A DNA stretch of 64,000 nt from Argentina anserina (taxonomy: Eukaryota > Streptophyta > Magnoliopsida > Rosales > Rosaceae): NCBI RefSeq assembly GCF_933775445.1, contig NC_065876.1, forward strand, positions 26,598,001 to 26,662,000. The letters run 5' to 3'. Below are positions 23,422 through 35,660 of the stretch, piece after piece. Below the pieces are notes generated by a model, which was not told the origin of the DNA, searched no databases, and saw nothing but the letters and a program-made list of their open reading frames with translations. The translations under genes and the position numbers were made by a program. The stretch's first letter is position 1, and each line of letters opens with the position of its first letter.

Positions 23422-25053
23422 AATTAACCATGTAAAATGTCATCGTCAGTATAGAATAAGCGAGATCGTTCAGTCCAGGGAATTGAAGGGAACTCTAAAA
23501 TTTTAGTGTTAACAAATAATGGGGGTTTAAAATTAATTATTAACTAGTAAAATAAAACCTAAATTACTATTTACATGATCGACTTCTCTTTACCAAACCA
23601 AAACCAAATTCACCAATGCACCACATAATTACAAGTTTAGTTCTATCATGCATTCTAATTCATCTGATTACATAGTTTTAGACACCAATACAATTAGAGC
23701 CTTAGGGGAACATCTAATCATGCAATATTTCTATTGACGTTTAGGTTGACTTAGGGCCTCACCTAAATTGCATGTAATCAAGTTTCACAACACTTAGGGT
23801 AGAAATCAAACAAGATTACATTTAAGCACCAAATCTTTGTTGGAGACATACTTCACGGTGGCGTCACTCACTATGGGGTACATGTAAATTTCTAGAATTT
23901 CTCACTTTAATTAACACAAACTGAACCTACTTAGGGCATGATTTGATTTGTATCAATATGGATGATGAAGATATCACTCAAATACAATCTTAGATACTGC
24001 ATTCAAGCACTAAATTCGTATGCACATGTCTGGAAATTATCTAAGAGCAAGTAAAAGAAGAGTAGAACAGAACAATAGAAATACAAACTTAAAAATTATA
24101 AAAACATAGATTCGGCATATTCTCAAAAACATATCAAATACAATCTGAAAATTCTAAAATAAATATAAAACCAATATTTGCACATAAACAAAAACTTACA
24201 ATCTTCATACACAATGAATTATAGATTAACACAAATGAACGAAGTCATGGAGATGAGTTGCGAGAATCACACGTTGTAGGAACCTTAGAGGTACGGCTGC
24301 AATAGGTGAAACTCAGTGGACATGATGATGATTTTGGGGTAGACGGCTTGGCTGATTTGTGAGGAAAGTTTATGGTGGTGTTTTGGTAGAGTTTTGGCTC
24401 TTAAATACTGAGAAGTGATGATTTTTCTTTGTGAATGATGTGCTATTTATAGAAGAGTTTTGGCTCCTTGAATATGAATATTATAGCTTGGACATTTTCT
24501 CCTCAATTGCTTTCACTTATTTTTGTCATTAGTGGGTGCAATCTCTTTTGATAAATTCATTTTTTTTTCTCCTTTTTAAGTGTCTCATTCTTTCTTTATT
24601 TTTCTACTTTGCTTGACTTTTCCTCTATTTTGTCTTCATTGTACAATCTGAAAATAATAAAAGACAAGATAATTCATATAAAAAATCAAGTAAGTTACTA
24701 GAATATGAGAGTACGATTAGGAAAGTTACGGAATAAAAGTTTAAGTTCAAGTAAGATTTTCCCAAATTGTATGTTTTCTAGTCTAAAAATGATTCCTAAT
24801 GCAAGTAAGATTCTCAATATATCACAAATGTTATACAAATGCCGATTAATGAAGACTCCTAACTTAACTAGGTTTCCTAATTACACAAGGAATCCTATTT
24901 TACATAAGACTCTCGCAAATTTCTGTGTTTTCAACCTGTGTTAACACCAAAATACAACTAATGCCACCATAGACTCCTAACTCGACTAAATAACTCAATA
25001 CTATATCAACAAGAGCTAAGCAAAGTACAACTGGAGGTAAAAACATGTTAAGA
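23422..25053. mobile_element. Possible 1.6-kb insertion splitting the GC-rich remnant
   Basis: AT-rich block flanked by 9-bp near-repeats ACGTCACAC (23413-23421) and ACGTCGCAC (25054-25062). Its ends are weakly inverted (TTAACCATGTAAAA versus TTAACATGTTTTTA on the other strand). The GC-rich coding-like sequence stops at one side and resumes at the other. Nine-base duplications are usual for Mutator-like elements. No transposase seen. Confidence 0.35.
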
Positions 25054-25059
25054 ACGTCG

Positions 25060-25700
25060 CACAAAGTATTCCTATTAGACAACCCGGAAGAGGTAGTGTC
25101 GGAAGGGGTGGAGCAACCCAGTGACGCCCCGGTGCTGGAGGAGATAGTTCCGGAGGTAACCGGCGAGGAGACGGGGGGAATCGGGCGCAAGGTGACCCGG
25201 TGGTGCAAGCTGAGACTCCGGCCGCGCCGGTCTTGGAGGCGGGTGGTATTGGTCCGGAGGCAGTGGAATAGGCGGCCGAGGGAGGCCAGGGGCAAAAAAG
25301 GAGTCGGAGTAGCGGAGACCAAGAGCGGAGGGCGAAAAGGACGAGGTCCGCCAGTATGGAGACGAGGGCCGGGGTCCTGGTTGAGCTGGCCAACATGGGA
25401 GAGTTGGCGCCCCACTTGAAGAGGATGGCAGGGCACATGTGGCATAGGTGTCAGGGTCCAACGATCCGGCACATCGATGACGCCCGGCTCAACTTCCACG
25501 AGGTGGAGAAGCGGCTCACACATGTAAGTGTTGTCTCAGTTATGATATTCATGTGCCGGAGGCGAGGGTCCAACCATTATTTTTTGTATGTGGCGGCCTA
25601 GGTGCACAACGCTCATGATTACTTGGAGGCCCAGTTCTAGGCGAAAGCAGTCGAGGACGAGCAGGTCATTCAGGAGTATGTTCTCACTAACGAGTCGCTC
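25060..25700 (+). pseudogene. Unidentified GC-rich coding remnant, part 2
   Basis: Frame-jumping coding-like sequence with acidic/proline-rich text (EEVVSEGVEQPSDAPVLEE, EIVPEVTGEETGG), then a basic stretch and METRAGVLVELANMGELAPH, HRCQGPTIRHIDDARLNFHE. It contains stops and at least two frame changes. Probably the continuation of 23060-23411 and a decayed retroelement open frame. Family unknown. Confidence 0.35.
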
Positions 25701-28019
25701 CTTAGGATTACTTTAATTGTTTCATTTATTCGAAACTAATACAATCCTCGTTTCTTGTGGATGCGTCGTCATTGCGACTGTTATTTGAATATTTCAGTTT
25801 TTTTAAACTCATGTCTATAAACAATAATCCCAAGGTCTACTTACTCATTTATTTGAGTTAAAATTCACTACTCTGAAGCAGCATTGTTTGTTCAAAAAAG
25901 ATCCCAAAATAGCAAATTTTATGGGATATATTTAAAGTGATTAAATAACCGTATATGACGTTGTTTTACCAGAGTTGACCTTAATGCATGCTCCATATCC
26001 AAGAAACACAAACCATTTTTTTGGCACTTGTATCTATTTATATTGAGGAAACATTTGAAATAGAAACGTAACATTCTTCGATTATCAAGTTAGCAGATTT
26101 TTTCTGCTTACTATTTTTTCAAGTATGACATTGGCATTTCCATGTTTCTTACTCAACTTTAGCTTAAGTCGTCTATTGGAATTGGAAGTTTATTTGTGTT
26201 GTATTAAATATTGATATATTCAATAAAATTTCTCGTATTCCTTGTTTACAAGATGATCTCATGAGAATTTGATTTGCCTTGAACCGAACATGAATGGTCA
26301 ACGTTTACAACACGTTGTGGTTCTTAAATTGACCGCTTTTTGGTTACATGAGACCCTAATAGTACTATATTGTGAATTTGGCACTTAACATTCGGAAAAC
26401 GAACCTCATAATATCAAAATTTGACATCGTTATGATCTTTGGCGTATCCGGCACGTTTTTGGAACGTTTCCGGCCGTTTTGGTCGCCTTCCGCCCAATTT
26501 CCGACACCACTTCCCAGTTCCTGTCGGCGATTCCTGTCAGATATGAAGTTCGGTCTCCTAACTTGCTAGATTGCGGCCGCCAACGCCTGATTTCCGTTCA
26601 CTGGTGCCACTAGTTTTCCATCGAGTTTTCCGCCAATTCTTTGCTGTTTTCTTGTTGTATTTCCGGCATATTTCCAACATTCTTTGTTGAAGCGTTTTCC
26701 TGCCAAAGTTTCATTCAGTTTTGAGTTATTTGGACATAGTTTTCTGGTTATCTTTTCCGATTTTCTCTAAGTTTTTTCATAACTCAAACGATTTTATTAT
26801 TATTGGTGACCATCCGCACCAATTGGATGGTTTTTATCACCCCAATTTTTTGGTATTCAACTGTTCCAATACCATGTTTTTCAACTCTTCAGTTGAAGAA
26901 TGTAGTCCTACTGCCATGTGATTCGCTTGATTAGATTGTCTTTTTGTTTCGATCCCCTTTCTTGCAATATCCTACAGCGTATTGTCTAGAAACGTTCTGA
27001 CGTTGACTCTCTTAATTTTATTATGGTGAAGTTTCATGGCAATGCCAAGTGTCTTGCTAATTGCATAACTCACTCACACTGTCCTACCACCCATACCCAT
27101 ATGTAGTACAATCGGTTGCAAGAACTCATACTCATATGTGTTCATATGAAAGTCAATTCTAGATTCTCTATTCCATCTAAGTAAAGATGATGAAGAGATT
27201 CAATGAGTTATAGATTCATATATGTAAGTGTTGTTGGGACACTATTGTTTTCATTATGATGTGATTAACTATGCGCCTATGCATCGTCATTGGATTTGAA
27301 TTGTTCCATTGACGTGGGTTTAGTTCTACTCAGTGTACCAACACAAATCCTATCCACACCAACGCCGCCAGCAGCTCCAGCAACATCAACGTACGCCTTG
27401 GTGTAGCAGTCGACAATGACAGCGTAGAGGATGCGTATAGTTCTATCTCGGACTAAAAGCAGTCATTCATTGGTCCATTTCCCCATTCGTTTGTGAAAGA
27501 CACATTGAATGTGACATATCAGAATCCGTCCAGCTTCGTATGTCAACTTCAACGAGACCTATTAAACAGCTCACTCAATGAAATATGCTAAATTTGGTAG
27601 AAAGGTCTATGTGAATACTTTACAGGGACACCAACTATTTATTCATAGCTATCGTATTGGGTGCGTTATGGCCATTTTAACAAAGTATGACAGTTCTGTC
27701 CGGGAATTTGCATGTCAGTCAACTTTGACAGAGCACTGTGAACTTCTCCGGTCGAGTTAGGTTGTGAAATGTAATTGGAAAGTCATGGGTGTCTACGTTC
27801 CAAAAAATTTTACGGTTCAATAATACCTATAGTGACAAAAAAGTTATAGCCATTTGAGTGAGTAAAGGTCATTCTACCCGAGAATCTGATTTTCATTGCA
27901 AACTCTTGTTTTGAGTTGTTAAATCTTGTTTCCTAAGATCTAAGTTTTGTTATATATAGCATGTATAATCTAAGGATGTTTGGCTAGATTAATGATTAAT
28001 CATTAGCCCAAGACTAATT
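25701..28019. other. AT-rich non-coding DNA, probable old retroelement debris
   Basis: No open frame with recognisable domains. Short frames at 26372-26569 and 26721-26921 fall in T-rich sequence. Taken with the copia-like 3' end at 28020-28430, this may be decayed copia internal DNA, but I found no conserved motif. Confidence 0.35.
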
Positions 28020-28430
28020 TTGAGAAACATGTAATGAATGTTGTATGCGTTATTCTTTGTACTCCATGATTATGGTACTAATCAGGAGAGTTGTTTCGTA
28101 GACTTCAGGAAGAGTCTACCTCACATGATGCTATCAAATATAGAGAGTGTGTTGTGCTCTTTTTCCTTTCGATCAAGTTTTTGTTTTTCACCCAAGAGGT
28201 TTTTATTTTGCTTGACAAGGTTTTTACCGAGGCAACGTTATGTGCACCACGCAACCTAGGCATGCGACACAAGAGGGAGTATTTTTGGAGAATTACGTTT
28301 CTTCTTAGAGATAGATTTGCATCTCTGTTATAGATTAGGACTCCGAATCCTATGAGATTGTGATTATGTAATGCCTATATATAAACTCCCATATCATTCA
28401 ATAAAGACACTGTTATTCATCCTGCAACAG
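28020..28430 (+). mobile_element. Remnant of a copia-type 3' end and LTR
   Basis: CCAAGAGGTTTTTATTTTGC and GACAAGGTTTTTACCGAGGC match the region that usually follows copia RNase H. Next come a purine tract (AAGAGGGAGTA, 28271) and a short LTR-like end with ATATATAAACTCCC, a CAATAAAGAC polyadenylation-type signal and terminal CCTGCAACA. Only one end is seen. Confidence 0.5.
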
Positions 28431-29462
28431 TTTTTTATCTTTTTAATGCAAAACTATCACTTGTCAAAGCAAAAAATTAAGGCGACGAGGAGTCGAGGAC
28501 GACGGCTAACCCCTGTTTTGTAGCTTTGCTCTTACTTGGGTCCATTTTACAGATTTTTGCACCAAAATCACTTCCCACAATGATCTTCAACGCATGCCAT
28601 ATTCTTCAGGAGTACTAAATCATGCATGGAAAACTTTAAGGCCGGCTGGATGCAAAGCTGCTATGAGGGTCCTCAGTTAGCTAGCTTAGCTCCCCTTATT
28701 CTCCAATATATACATTCTAATTAAGGTCTAACACATGAAGTGGATTGTTGAGTGCACCCATTAATTGTAAGTCATCCGTAGTCTTTGCAGTTGCCAAAAT
28801 AGTTTTGGATTTCAAATGCAAGACAGGCTTGCTCTTAATGTAACGCCACTGGATGTAACTTATTTCAGTATCTTCTAATCTGTTGAAAGTTGAAACACAC
28901 TATCAAATCGTTGCAGCTGCATCCAATTTCTTCATCTCTAGCTAATGTTAAGCTGATAGCTATGGTACTTGACTTGCATCAAATTAATGCTAGCTAGGGA
29001 CGACTAGTGGATTTTAAGGAGGGCAGATTATATGGATAATGATCAAAAGAAAAGCAAACGACGGTACACATACATAGGCTAGCTGGCAACTGAAGTTTCT
29101 ATTACGTACTCTCTACAACCACGTACTAAAAACCTCTACGGTCGACTCAAGAGAAACTTGGTCAAAATTCAGCATAATTTGTAATGCCTATTCTATTCGC
29201 ATGGTAATTAGAGTGCTTGAATCGCAAGCTGCTTCAACGTACTAAGAAATATTGAATTTTTTCATTTATGTAAACTCCATCCAGATGTTAGTATCAACAA
29301 TATTTTGGTGTTGAGTAACAAACTTTAACTGGGACCAAGTTTTCCTTGCATAGCTAGCTAAATTGCACGACAGCGAGGTTACAAGTGTGTAGTTCTGGTG
29401 ATTCGATCAACTCTCTATATGCACTTGGCGACTCACTTCACTACTACATACATAGTATAGGA
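28431..29462. other. Intergenic DNA upstream of SDR copy 1
   Basis: AT-rich, no supported gene. The last ~70 bases (CACTTCACTACTACATACATAG) resemble the leader just before the other SDR start codons. Confidence 0.5.
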
Positions 29463-29610
29463 ATGACTGATCCCATACCGATAAGGTGGCCATATATAGT
29501 CACCGGTGCCGCCAGCGGCATCATTGGAGCCACGGCGCAACACTTGGTGGAAAATGGAACTTTCACTGTCGTGATCGATCGCCGACATCCAAGACCCATA
29601 AGGGCAAGCT
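29463..29610 (+). pseudogene. SDR copy 1: 5' stub of a short-chain dehydrogenase/reductase
   Basis: Begins MTDPIP, matching the MTEAIP starts of copies 2 and 3. The cofactor-binding segment [20 protein letters not shown] follows. Relative to its paralogues it has lost the LQKLHGK stretch, gained one residue in the glycine motif, and has a duplicated GATC (GTGATCGATCGCC) that shifts frame just before the VQD motif. Homology ends at about 29606, 130 bases before the Harbinger element. Non-functional. Confidence 0.85.
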
Positions 29611-30477
29611 AGCATGTTGTGTTATAACATATTTGGAGGATGTGTCCCCCTTCGAACTTTTTTTTTTTTGCTTCCACTGCATGCAATAACGAATAAACGT
29701 GCAAAGTTACTCAGGAAGGAAAAAAAAAGGGTATACTCACTTAGGGGGTGTATTGAATCAAGAGTCTGTGGGATTGTGTTGTATTTCAAGAATCCTTTAA
29801 AATCGGCAGGTATTCAATCACGATTTTAAAAATTCCTTTAAAATCTTGAAGTATTTAATCATGATTTATAAAAATCATACGAAACCGGGTGGTATTCGAA
29901 ACTCCACCGATTTTGAATGATTTATGAGAGGATTGATTTTAAGAGATTCTAAAGGGCTTGGTACCCTATCAGAAATCACCCCCCTAAGTGGTCTGATTTC
30001 TCTCTCTCTCTCTCTCTCTGTGAATGGGGAAGAACACGAACTGACTTGCATTGGAATCTCTCAGTTGTTCAAGAGGTATGTATCAAATTAGGGCCATCAA
30101 TGTTCTATTGATCTTTGTTATCGAATCTTGTTAGCTTTCCAGACCATTTTAGATCCAGTCTGTATAGATCCATCCCTTATAGATCCATCCCTTATAATCG
30201 ATCAATCCCTCTATTGAATTTTTGGGGAGGGACCTTTCATGACACATACCTTCGGATATCGATCACCCAATAATTGTCATAAATATTAGACAACCCACAA
30301 CTGGTCAAGTTGTGGTGGATGCATGTTCATGAAGATGATGAAGAACCTAATCTCCCCAGATCGATGAGAACCTGATGAATGACCACATGATCAATCCTCT
30401 TCGTGTCCATATATGTGAACTTTTTCTTTTGCATAAAGGGTTTTGGGTTCTCTTTTCTTTTTTGAATCATGTTTTAT

Positions 30478-31720
30478 CTATGTTGCATGGACACGGACAC
30501 GGATACGGCGACACGACACGGTGCGACACGGCGACACAGAAAATCTCAAAAACTTATCATCCGACACGGCTCCGATACGGCAAAATAATAAATATATATA
30601 TATATTTAATACTTAAAATAAATTAATAATATCATTTTAAGTTGTAAAATTCATCCATTACACAATAATTTTAAGAAAAAATATTAAATAATCAAGTAAC
30701 AAATGTGTATTTAGCCAATAAAACATATTCTCGTTTCAAGACCTCAAATAGAAAAGTGCATATAGCCTATTAATATCCAACAACTTGAGATAGTCATTAA
30801 CCCCTATATATACATAATCCTCTCACCAATTACAAAAATACAAATAGAGCTGTTAATAGGTAGAGGCGTCGTTGTGAATCCCTAGACTATTTTTCAATTT
30901 TCCAACAAATAGAATCCGTTAACCAATATTTTTCCGAAATGTCGAATTTATAGTTTAATATTTTTGTAATAAACTACATATCACCACGAGCGCGAGAGTA
31001 TTCGCGGAATAATTTTCTGACGCTCAGTTTATTTTTTTACGAACTTTAGAAGTTTTTGTATTTTGGAAATGTTTAAAAACACTTCTTTGAAATTTTTATT
31101 TCCATTTTTAAATCTCATCCGTTCATTTCCTTCATCTTATCTCAGCCATTAAATCAACCTATAAAGACCCAAAAACCCAACACCTAGCCCACACACCATC
31201 ACCTCTCCTCTCCTCTTCTCTCTCCCTCGGCATTCTCTTTCTCTCTCCTCTGTTACAACTTACAAAACAGAGTAACACAGTGCCACCTTCTCCAGGTCGC
31301 CCCGTCGCCGTCCGGCGACGCCTCGCCACGAAACCACCACCACAACGACCGCCTCTCTCCCCTCTCTCTAAGCATACTCGCAGAAGCGACGTTCAGCTCG
31401 ATTCCGGAAAGTCCAAGTTTGAGGCAGTGGAGACCCATCACCGATTTCCCGAGCTCCGGCAACTTTGTGGAGCTTCTCTTGCGTTGTGGCCGACTAGAAG
31501 AAGAACCAGGAGCCTCGGCGTGGCAGCAGAACCGTTGACGCATGAGATCGGAGATCGGAGGACCTGTTGTGGCTTGTAGTCAACGTGTCGAAAAGTCAAA
31601 TTTTCTGATACGCCACATGGCGTGTCTGATACGAGAAAAATGCGTATCGTATCGTATCGGCGTGTCGGAAGATGTCGGACACGCCGACACTCCACTCTTT
31701 GCCGTGTCCGTGCAACATAG
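30478..31720. mobile_element. Non-autonomous hAT-like element nested in Harbinger
   Basis: 1243 bp with inverted termini CTATGTTGCATGGACACGG / CCGTGTCCGTGCAACATAG and a perfect 8-bp target duplication TGTTTTAT (30470-30477 and 31721-31728). Subterminal regions are packed with GACACGG and CGATACG repeats. No transposase is present. The interior (31150-31560) contains a TATA-like CTATAAAGACC, a CT-rich leader and GC-rich short frames that look captured from elsewhere. Confidence 0.9.
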
Positions 31721-32795
31721 TGTTTTATATTTCTGAACTGTAGTCAATTTTCTGGTATGAAGATGCTGATTGGACTTGAACTTATATGAATTTTTCTTTT
31801 GTAGTTGAAATTTGAAAATTGTAGTCATGTAAGCCTCGGAAAAAAGAAAGAGAATAACAATCATGTATATGTCAATTATCTGATATGATCATAGGTATGT
31901 AGTTGCTGATGGTTTTTTTAGTTTTTTAATAAAAAGTTGAAATACATTTCATTGATGGCTGCAAAACTTACTTGTCCATGATTCTGTTATTTTCATAGAA
32001 TAGTTACAGCTTAATGCTTTTGATGTCAATGATCATTGTCTGTTGGTCATGTAAGAGTGCCATTATATATCAATATAGAGTTTGAGTTCTGAGTAAGAGT
32101 TTTGAGATCAATGCATTATACTGGTTCCTTAATCTCATTTTGGTATTTCTGTTATGTACTGATATATTTGTTGTTACTTTTGTGCTATAATGGTTTTATG
32201 CAGCTGAGCCTATTTATGAATTCTAATTATCCTTCAAATGGATTTGAGACAAGATCTCTTCCTCTTCATCTTTCTATACAATTACCAGATAGTTCAAAAT
32301 ATTGCTATCTTGGATGCACTACTTTCCCGGATAAAAGAAATGTCTCCTTTCCACAACAAACTTTGATAGTTCTATGTGATGTTGAATAGATAGAATGTGA
32401 AGTTACATTGAATATAAGAAAAATCAAAAGAAGAAACATCACCTGCAACATCCATGTGCTTGTAGAGAAATAGTTATCAAACAATCCTCCATTAATTAGC
32501 TATATAGGGACATACATGTATAAAGAAAGACCAATCTATATTCCAAGTTTTTTATGAGAATTTAATTGATATATGTTCAGATCTATATGAGTGGTGATTA
32601 TAAGTAGTTTAATTTTTCATTTGATGTATATGATTTTTCTCATAAAATTTTATGCAGCAGACTTGTGACTTTTGAAAATCATAAATAATTCTATACAAAT
32701 CATTTTGAGGAGATTCTAATTTTGAAATGACCTTTAGGATGTCTATTATAACTATCATGAAGACAACAAATTGAGTTGTTAACCAAATTTTTCAG

Positions 32796-33566
32796 TTTTT
32801 GGATATGATTCAACTACAAAAAAGTTCACTGCTTCTAATGAAATTTGGGATGGATACCTTGAGGTGAGCTTCTTAAATATATGAGTCTACGTTATTTTCA
32901 TAATAAAACATATGGTTAAAAATGATGCAATAATAATTTAAATATTTCATTTTTTTCTAGGCTCATCCAAAGGATTCTGACTTGCGCTATGGGACAGTTG
33001 ATGATTATGAGGACTTAGAAATTGCTGTTGGGAATGGTGTAGCGGTCGGAAAAAATTCAATTGGATTGGGTAGTGCTACTGATGCAAGGACAATAGGTGT
33101 TGGAGAAGGTAGAAAGGTCAATATAGATGACATTCATTGTGATATAGATTGTGGATCATTTGTTGGAACTAATCAAGATATTTCATTAACTCATCCAACA
33201 CCAACCCTCCAATCCCCTGAAAATTTAGAGATTTCTAGGAGAGGAACCTCCCAAAGTAAAAGAAGTAGAAGTGAGTATGAAGGAAATTCTAGCTCACTTG
33301 GAAGCATTCCTCAAAATGGTGTCCTGGAGAAGCTTGATAAACTATACTCCGGTTTTGAATATATGATTAACATATTAGAGAAAAGAGAGCGAAAAAGTAA
33401 AATTTGGGATGCTATTAAGGAGATCCCAAACTTGGATGAAGCTACTTGTTTCAAGGCTCTTGAGTTGCTTGATACCAAAACCAAGAAGGATGCTTTTTTC
33501 AATATGTCTCCTCAAGAGCGATCAAATTGGATATTTCACAAGATGGGATTGTATTGTTTCGTATGA
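32796..33566 (+). pseudogene. Harbinger Myb/SANT-like accessory protein (partial)
   Basis: Exon 32796-32863 encodes YDSTTKKFTASNEIWDGYLE. A GT-AG intron follows (donor GTGAGC, acceptor TTTTTCTAG). Exon 32961-33566 continues AHPKDSDLRYGTVDDYEDLE, then a Ser-rich linker and a C-terminal domain (WDAIKEIPNLDEATCFKALE, MSPQERSNWIFHKMG). This is the conserved second protein of plant PIF/Harbinger elements, which brings the transposase to the DNA ends. The N-terminal part of the SANT fold is not visible upstream, so it is incomplete or split by lost exons. Confidence 0.8.
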
Positions 33567-33599
33567 AATTGTATTATGAGTTAGAATACATTTGGTTTT

Positions 33600-34755
33600 T
33601 CATGTGTTTTTCATTTAATCTTTTTATGTTATCGGATGAGATAGACATAGAAGATGTAGATGAAGAAGAACTTGAAGATGAATTTTATGAAACAATCAAG
33701 TATGTATTGATGGTATTTCAAGCATTAATATTTGCATTAAGAGAGACCATGAGTATGATGCATCCACGCATTCATCGTCCGCTCAAAAGAAGACCTATTA
33801 CCAAGAAAGGATATCGTTACATTCAAGGTTTGTTGAATGAAAACCCACAAAGTTTCCGACAATTGCACCGAATGTACCCAGATGTGTTCCTAAGGTTGTG
33901 TATGGTTATTAGAGAGGATGGACTCTTAGTAGATACACGGTATATATGTGTTGAAGAGATGGTGGCTACGTTCTTAATCATTGTTGGCCACAATGATCGA
34001 TACGGTAATGTTCGAGAAAGTTTGATCGCTCACATTTTACAACTAGTCAAAAATTCAACAAAACTTTGAAGGCCTTGAACACTATAGCACCATGCATGAT
34101 GATCAAACCGGGATTTGTAGTGCCATCTAAAATAAGGGAAACACACGATTTTGGCCTTACTTTAAGGTACATAAATATCTAAAGTATGTTAAATGAAATA
34201 CTTTCTTTGCTTAATTTTTTTTCTTATTTTGTAATTTATGTAAAAGTTTTACTAACCATTTATTTTATTGTTTAAGGATTGTATTGGCGCGATTGATCTT
34301 CGTCATGCATCATTAAGGAATGTGGTTGAGAGGATTTTCGGTATATTTAAATCACGGTTCACAATTTTCAAAACCGCACCTCCATTCCCATTTCAAACAC
34401 AAGCAGAGTTGGTGTTAGCTTGTGCCGGTCTTCACAACTTTCTTCGTAAAGAATGTCGTTCCGATGAATTTCCTCATGAAATAGAAGATGATGAAGAACT
34501 TGATATGGAAGACGAGAATCTTGAACTACTTTCTCAAAGTCAACTACAACAAAGAGCAGAGGCTAATACTTGGAGACTTAATATTGCTGAAGCTATGTAG
34601 GAAGATAGACCACATAATGGTGATAATGAAAGTCAAGAAGATAACAATGATATTGAAGGAAATGCGAATGAAAATAATGAGGACAATGCGAATGAGAGAG
34701 ATCATGAAGACTATGATGACAATGAGGTCGGAATGGATGAGTATGTAGCCTCTTG
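33600..34755 (+). pseudogene. Harbinger DDE transposase, catalytic core deleted
   Basis: The N-terminal part (to ~34069) has HRPLKRRPITKKGYRYIQGL, LHRMYPDVFLRLCMVI and VEEMVATFLIIVGHNDRYGN. A frameshift follows, then in another frame IAPCMMIKPGFVVPSKIRE up to a GT donor at 34167. The next exon starts at 34277 with DCIGAID, keeping the first catalytic Asp, but jumps straight to LRHASLRNVVERIFGIFKSR. The ~130 residues that normally hold the second Asp are absent. A TAG at 34598-34600 cuts an acidic tail. Dead transposase of the HARBI1-like nuclease family. Confidence 0.88.
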
Positions 34756-35094
34756 ATGTACTTTTCTAATTGTCTTTGTAATTTTCACTATGTAATATTT
34801 GGTTGTTTTTATATTTTTATTACTTTGTAAAAGACATTATTATTTTATAATTTGTTAAAAAAGAAAACCAACTTATTAATTCTCCATGTTCTCTATTTTA
34901 TTATTTAATAATAATATAAAAATCATACATGCACTTGTGAAATCCAAGCAAATCAAGACAAATCTGGTAAATACAATACAATGAAATTTAACTGAATCTA
35001 TGTGGAGTTGAAATAATCTATGGATTTTCAGAATCTATTGATTATAATAAATCAATCAGAATCATTTCAAATCAGAGTTGAATAGACCCCCTTA

Positions 35095-35323
35095 ACAAAC
35101 ACTCCAAACCAAAGTTTTGCATGCATTTTGCGCAAAAGAGGCGCACAATTATTTGCCAGCGATTAAAGAACGTTTAATTAACAGCGTGCTTCTATTCTTA
35201 ACGTGTTCCTCCATTTTAGTGCGAAATGAAAAGATATCATTTGCCAAAGTCCATTTTCTAGCTATATAACCACTAGGCGGGTCAAGTAGCTTTACTACTA
35301 CAAACCATATACAGCTCAACACG
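35095..35323 (+). promoter_or_regulatory. Promoter and leader of SDR copy 2
   Basis: A TATATAA box at 35263-35269 lies about 55 bases before the start codon. The segment ATTAACAGCGTGCTTCTA...AACGTGTTCCTCC is shared with the flanks of copy 3 (39770) and copy 4 (about 49650), showing the duplication unit included the promoter. TTTACTACTACAAAC just before the ATG is shared with copy 3. Confidence 0.65.
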
Positions 35324-35346
35324 ATGACTGAGGCCATACCAGTACC
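35324..35346 (+). pseudogene. SDR copy 2: first seven codons, upstream of the solo LTR
   Basis: Encodes MTEAIPV plus two bases. The LTR at 35347 interrupts the next codon; the frame resumes exactly after the target duplication at 38195. Confidence 0.9.
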
Positions 35347-35650
35347 TGTAATAACCCTAAATTTCAAATACATTATTTGAATTAATTGAGTTCTATAAAG
35401 ACATGAATTTCAGTTTAAATGAAATTGATTGTTCACGAGACAGAAACGTTTTCGGAACGTTTAATAAGAAAAACGTTACGTTTCCGAACGAAATTATCGA
35501 CTTTTATTCCGTCGCTCGGTTGCGGAAACTTCCTTCACAAAAGTTGTAGAGCTTGGCGATACGAGTGCGTGGACATGTGACGCGTCCGAATCGGACGTCG
35601 GAGGTGAAAATTATTAACGTCGGAAGTTAGTTTCCGATTTTGAAAACGAG

Positions 35651-35660
35651 TATAAAAGGG
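35651..35660 (+). promoter_or_regulatory. TATA box of the solo LTR
   Basis: TATAAAAGGG, at the same LTR position as the boxes at 13846 and 43620. It points toward the SDR body, so LTR-driven transcription could read into 38190-38990. Confidence 0.6.

Larger units (their letters stand above)
29744..35091 (+). mobile_element. PIF/Harbinger DNA transposon, internally deleted
   Basis: Inverted termini GGGGGTGTATTGAATCA (29744) and, on the other strand, GGGGGTCTATTCAACTC (35091), with the diagnostic TTA target duplication (29741-29743 and 35092-35094). It carries the two Harbinger genes, a Myb/SANT-like protein and a DDE transposase, both on the + strand. A 1.2-kb hAT-like element is nested inside. 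The transposase has lost its central catalytic part, so the element cannot move itself. Confidence 0.93.

Noticed and set aside
24900..25523. A 207-codon minus-strand frame rich in Pro, Leu and Arg
   Set aside because: GC-rich shadow. The + strand has the more protein-like composition, and neither strand shows a domain.
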